A DNA stretch of 64,000 nucleotides. Source: Paenibacillus sp. J31TS4 (GTDB lineage Bacteria > Bacillota > Bacilli > Paenibacillales > NBRC-103111). The DNA is taken from the NCBI RefSeq assembly GCF_018403265.1, contig NZ_BOSI01000002.1, forward strand, positions 496,001-560,000, in the 5' to 3' direction. The notes under the pieces are model-generated. The model saw only the letters and a program-made list of their open reading frames with translations. It ran no database searches and was not told where the DNA came from. Positions 61,701 to 64,000 of the stretch are shown here, piece by piece. Positions within the stretch are counted from its first letter, which is position 1, and the number at the start of each line of letters is the position of its first letter. A program made the translations under genes and the position numbers.

Positions 61701-62761
61701 TCGCATCGGGCGCGTGGGTCTATGACAGAGAGAATGCCTATAACCCTCCACTCGGCAGCAATGGCACACCGCTTCTCGGACAGACGGCCCAGAACGCCAA
61801 GCTCTTGTTGAAATATGCGGCGATGACGGGCGATACGAAGGCGGAAGAGGCGGGCTACAAAGGACTCGCTGCATTGGATGCCATGGGCAAGGTACCGCGT
61901 GCCGGACAGCCGTGGGAAGTCCCTCTGCATGCACCCGATATCCTCGCCGCCGGGCATGCTGCTGGCGCTTATCTGCAGGCCTACAAGATGACCGGGGATA
62001 ATGGGTATTTGCAAAAATCCGCCGAATGGGCGCAAGCCGGCCTGCCCTTTGTCTACACTTGGGGAGTACAGGAACGGCCGATGATGGAATATGGAACGAT
62101 ACCGATCTTTGGCGCTTCCGCTTACATTAACTCCTGGCTGGCTTCTCCGGTCCAATGGAACGGACTTGTATACGCCTACGAATTGATGGATCTGTCTCTC
62201 TATGACACCTCGGGGCCATGGAAGCAAGTGGCCGACGGCATATTGGCAAGCGCAGAGAAGCAGCAGGCATCGGGTGAGAATGAAACCTGGAGAGGCGGCT
62301 ACCCGGACAACTGGAGGCTCATCTCCAACAGCCGTTCGGACACCGTCATGCTGAATCCGGAGGAAATTGTCAAAACCGTATTCATGAAGCGGTTCGTTGA
62401 AAACAAAGGGCCGAATCCGGACGTTCACTCGGTTACCATCCCCGGCTGTCCGGAGCCGGTTGCGGGCAAAAAGCAGTGCTCCGAAACACGAGTGACTTCA
62501 CTGGCAGCGATCAACGATCAATCTCCAGCCGACACGAAGCATCTGGTCTCTTTCGAACTGAAGTATCCGGCTGGTGAAACGAGCTACGTTCTCGTCGCGA
62601 AGAGAGAAAACCCGCGCAAAATCACGATCAACGACGTCGAGCTTAGCGTTGCCGGCGACTTGAACGCGGCTGCGGAAGGATGGAGCTACATGGAGGATAG
62701 CCGGTATTTGCTCCTGAAAATCCGGCATACCGGACAGGATCAAGTCAAGATTCACTATTAA
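58718..62761 (+). CDS. large secreted multidomain protein, probable glycan-active enzyme
   Basis: A 1347-residue protein starting at ATG 58718 behind GAGGAGGTGG. A signal peptide (residues 1 to about 33, ending GAGAAG) directs secretion; no cell-wall anchor is seen. Three related modules of about 140 residues follow (about 35-180, 182-325, 325-467), each opening with FxxxGDxxGW-like text (EFNEDGNAEGW, EFSGTDGW, DWNRDGDAQGW), and each having a HPxWKGxIxxLRxxL motif. Next comes a CARDB-like beta-sandwich (about 470-570), a beta-rich region, and from about 884 an alpha-rich part (LDAYLRTYWDPATSGWRHVN) that resembles an alpha/alpha-toroid catalytic domain. The family is not recognised. Its place beside GH78 genes suggests action on the polymer outside the cell. 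Confidence 0.8.
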   Translation: MKRNRDCRMFVSVLILILLFTGFPFSPGAGAAGTTTSVAYEFNEDGNAEGWMQFRNGVESYRVQEGSLHLKLNGTDPFWYGPEPVGLTASADQTITVRMRATKGDSVAFYFDTTLYPGLSQSKRILIPIKADGEFNEYTVNAGVHPNWKGVVQKLRMDLEPAASVPSEVSVDYIRIADHSDFGFEFSGTDGWRSVQDLSDLQAQSGSVTAYVYGSRPSMESGFIGEPADKLGEIKIRTRLTGGSADAMRISFTTEDSPDYTDANEIRIPIIAGGDYQEYLVKMWEHPSWKGTIRSVRISLDYTGPQQGAVWETDYVRFQSVTLPVFDWNRDGDAQGWIPIHHLTPFRIADGLLQTTVTGSDPHLGIDNLVGVIGERDKSLKIRMAATAGNFVSIFFATDTAPAYAETRRFDFTITADGTMRDYVIPVGDHPMWKGKITKLRFDLEGGERTNAVLTFDEVRLQSSPAGATMNVKRSKPALHAGEDAEITVDLSNTGGKAFFSPQAELILSEGLSLNGGNGVQRLPDLRPGETKTVTWKVKAVSESAANVGVRLQAAGYEQGYSVALPIVKAHAAVPGGRPESTRAYVDPQTGDAVLENPNVRFVAPKSGFGYGQYQVFGWDDAQGWKQMASSQPFAGAVVRQDENSAETVAFHPTRAAAAGTASEQRLTFQGETSDTAGRRWSYQFEFALKDGDLQIRSQQRIQSDRDAELLNMTGPVLTVGEGSFGSWKEEALFPGLEWLVGEETSSSKLDIHTPDYLRLVPHPYKITVPLMAVREGGLLVSLSWDPHQKWDGVNELPAAKFASPNWVENQSNHVLGLSALSVPTWVKENQELAHTAYPLKAGRPIELKSGITVSKADSVAEAVDLYMKQEGALPAVPQVYDFQKQVDLGLDAYLRTYWDPATSGWRHVNIPSWGTNQYPADMVSLKLLGMSQPDRKPEVEKVISKALGAMADKKKLGDPDYHIPQFQAAFHVGYMEEMLAGLKAEMQALMDTQIASGAWVYDRENAYNPPLGSNGTPLLGQTAQNAKLLLKYAAMTGDTKAEEAGYKGLAALDAMGKVPRAGQPWEVPLHAPDILAAGHAAGAYLQAYKMTGDNGYLQKSAEWAQAGLPFVYTWGVQERPMMEYGTIPIFGASAYINSWLASPVQWNGLVYAYELMDLSLYDTSGPWKQVADGILASAEKQQASGENETWRGGYPDNWRLISNSRSDTVMLNPEEIVKTVFMKRFVENKGPNPDVHSVTIPGCPEPVAGKKQCSETRVTSLAAINDQSPADTKHLVSFELKYPAGETSYVLVAKRENPRKITINDVELSVAGDLNAAAEGWSYMEDSRYLLLKIRHTGQDQVKIHY

Positions 62762-62908
62762 TCTAACAGGGCGGAAATCGGCCGTTCTCGGGAACAAGGT
62801 GGGTAAGCCGTCTGGAACCGAGAGGACCGTTTTCCGCTTTTCCCTGCGCAGGGAAAGCCATGCGCATTCCGGACAAAATTACATTTCTCTGAAAGGAGGA
62901 TTGGCTCG

Positions 62909-64000
62909 ATGCTGGGTTCAGGACGATGGATTTCGGATCCGCGGTTTGCAGGACGTCCCCCTCTTTCCCTGCTGCGTAAGGAACTGGCGGGGCCGACCGC
63001 GCCGGAGCACGATCCGGAGCTGCGAAATGTCCATACGCTGTACCGGAAAGTCGTGCAGCTGCCGGAAATCGGGAACGGCGCAGTACTGGATATTACCGCC
63101 GACGATTATTACAAGCTGTATGTGAACGGCCGTTTTATCGGGCAGGGACCGGCGCAAGGGTATCCTGACCGGTACTTCTTCAACCGCTATGATCTGACAG
63201 AGTGGGTAAGGCCCGGTGCGAACGTCATCGCGGTCCATGTTTATTATCAAGGGTTAGTCAATCGCGCGTTCAACAGCGGAGATTACCGACAAGGGCTGGC
63301 GGCTGAACTTCGCGCCGTAGACGGCACTTTGCTGGCGTTCACGGACTCTGCCTGGAAGATTAGGGAGGCAGAGGAATTTGGCGGCCCGTTTGCCGACATC
63401 ATAGCCTACAATACGCAGTTTGCCGAGTCTATCGATTCTCGCCTCGCTATCCGCGGCTGGCGGGAAGTCGATTACGACGATTCCGAATGGGAGAATGCCG
63501 CAGAACGTCCGGATGATGACCACCTTCTCGTTCTGCAGCCGACGCCTGTCGTGGATGTGTATGCCGTCGCCCCGTCTACGTTGCGGAACCAGTCACCGGG
63601 ATCCTTCGTGATCGATTTCGGAAAAGAACTAACCGGATGCTTTACGATGCGGGCCAAAGGGCAAAGAGGGGACCGCATAGAGATCCGATGCGGAGAGGAA
63701 TTGGAAGCAAACGGATCTGTACGGTGGGAGCTTCGATGCGGCTGTACCTATCGGGAGACATGGACGCTATCCGGCGAGGAAGATGTCTTCGAGCCTTACG
63801 ATTACAAAGGCTTCCGTTATGTGGAGGTTGTCGGTCCGCAGGAGGCCATCCTGTCGGACAGCTTTGCCGCGCGAGTTCGGCACTACCCCTTCCCGCAGCA
63901 ATCGTCCGCCTTCACATCGGCGGATGAGACGTTGAACCGGGTGTGGGACATATGCCGCCATGCGGTTCGGATGGCGACCCAGGAGCATTTTACCGATTGT
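62909..64000 (+). CDS. GH78-like alpha-L-rhamnosidase family protein (partial)
   Basis: The frame opens at ATG 62909 behind GAAAGGAGG and runs to the right window edge without a stop (364 residues seen). The N-terminal beta-domain contains YYKLYVNGRFIGQGPAQGYP, a typical lectin-like segment of the GH78 family. It is followed by FDFGKEL-like IDFGKELTGCF and CGEELEANG, and the catalytic domain begins as the sequence ends, with MATQEHFTDC, which in homologues continues into the PxRE(K/R) motif. No signal peptide. It is the fourth family member in the locus. Confidence 0.85.
   Translation, partial: MLGSGRWISDPRFAGRPPLSLLRKELAGPTAPEHDPELRNVHTLYRKVVQLPEIGNGAVLDITADDYYKLYVNGRFIGQGPAQGYPDRYFFNRYDLTEWVRPGANVIAVHVYYQGLVNRAFNSGDYRQGLAAELRAVDGTLLAFTDSAWKIREAEEFGGPFADIIAYNTQFAESIDSRLAIRGWREVDYDDSEWENAAERPDDDHLLVLQPTPVVDVYAVAPSTLRNQSPGSFVIDFGKELTGCFTMRAKGQRGDRIEIRCGEELEANGSVRWELRCGCTYRETWTLSGEEDVFEPYDYKGFRYVEVVGPQEAILSDSFAARVRHYPFPQQSSAFTSADETLNRVWDICRHAVRMATQEHFTDC

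Noticed and set aside
1-64000. CRISPR arrays, tRNA or rRNA genes, IS elements and prophage genes
   Set aside because: No regularly spaced repeats, no recognisable tRNA or rRNA sequence, and no transposase, integrase or phage structural gene was found.

Overview
The window looks like chromosome of a GC-rich, spore-forming Firmicute, most likely a Paenibacillaceae member (Paenibacillus or a close relative). Reasons: strong AAGGAGG-type ribosome binding sites before almost every gene, frequent TTG/GTG starts, a GerAB-type germination receptor fragment at the left edge, a yqkF-yqkE pair and an odhAB operon as in Bacillales, and sugar ABC importers without their own ATPase. This assignment is inferred from the sequence alone.

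Left part (1-27 kb) is mostly housekeeping and accessory metabolism in short transcription units separated by clear intrinsic terminators: a partial gerAB-like gene, a cytochrome P450, yqkF/yqkE, a CysP-type sulfate permease behind a hairpin-rich leader, an Old Yellow Enzyme, odhAB (2-oxoglutarate dehydrogenase E1/E2), two different M29 aminopeptidases, a Nudix hydrolase, a YflT-type stress protein, an LD-carboxypeptidase, a histidine phosphatase, a 2H phosphoesterase, a second aldo/keto reductase, a NapA/GerN-type antiporter, an EamA permease and a lipase. Between about 14.9 and 17.25 kb the DNA is visibly poorer in GC. That patch carries a small winged-helix-like protein, a GNAT acetyltransferase, a frameshifted histidine phosphatase and a divergent second UMP kinase. 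The kinase has a classical attenuation leader: promoter, 28-codon leader ORF whose stop lies inside a terminator hairpin, then the gene. Two related structured repeats lie in noncoding DNA at 5.1 and 13.4 kb.

Middle part (27-35.8 kb): a sugar ABC importer (binding protein and two permeases), an ECF sigma factor operon with a membrane-anchored partner and an ABC-2 exporter, and an S41 peptidase on the opposite strand.

Right part (35.8-64 kb) is one large locus for using a rhamnose-rich glycan. It holds rhaM (mutarotase), then a tightly packed operon rhaEW-rhaA-rhaB-rhaR-lutA-lutB-lutC-MBL-fold protein. L-rhamnose would be isomerised, phosphorylated and split to DHAP plus L-lactaldehyde. The lactaldehyde is oxidised to L-lactate by the RhaW half of RhaEW, and the lactate to pyruvate by LutABC. 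Next come a LacI-family regulator with two identical operators (before itself and before the next gene), a binding protein, an unusual permease with an N-terminal secreted beta-propeller, a second permease, three complete GH78 alpha-L-rhamnosidase-family proteins with overlapping ends, a 1347-residue secreted multidomain protein, and a fourth GH78-like gene cut by the window edge. The secreted protein and importer would supply rhamno-oligosaccharides, the GH78 enzymes (no signal peptides) would release rhamnose in the cytoplasm, and the rha-lut operon would carry it to central metabolism.
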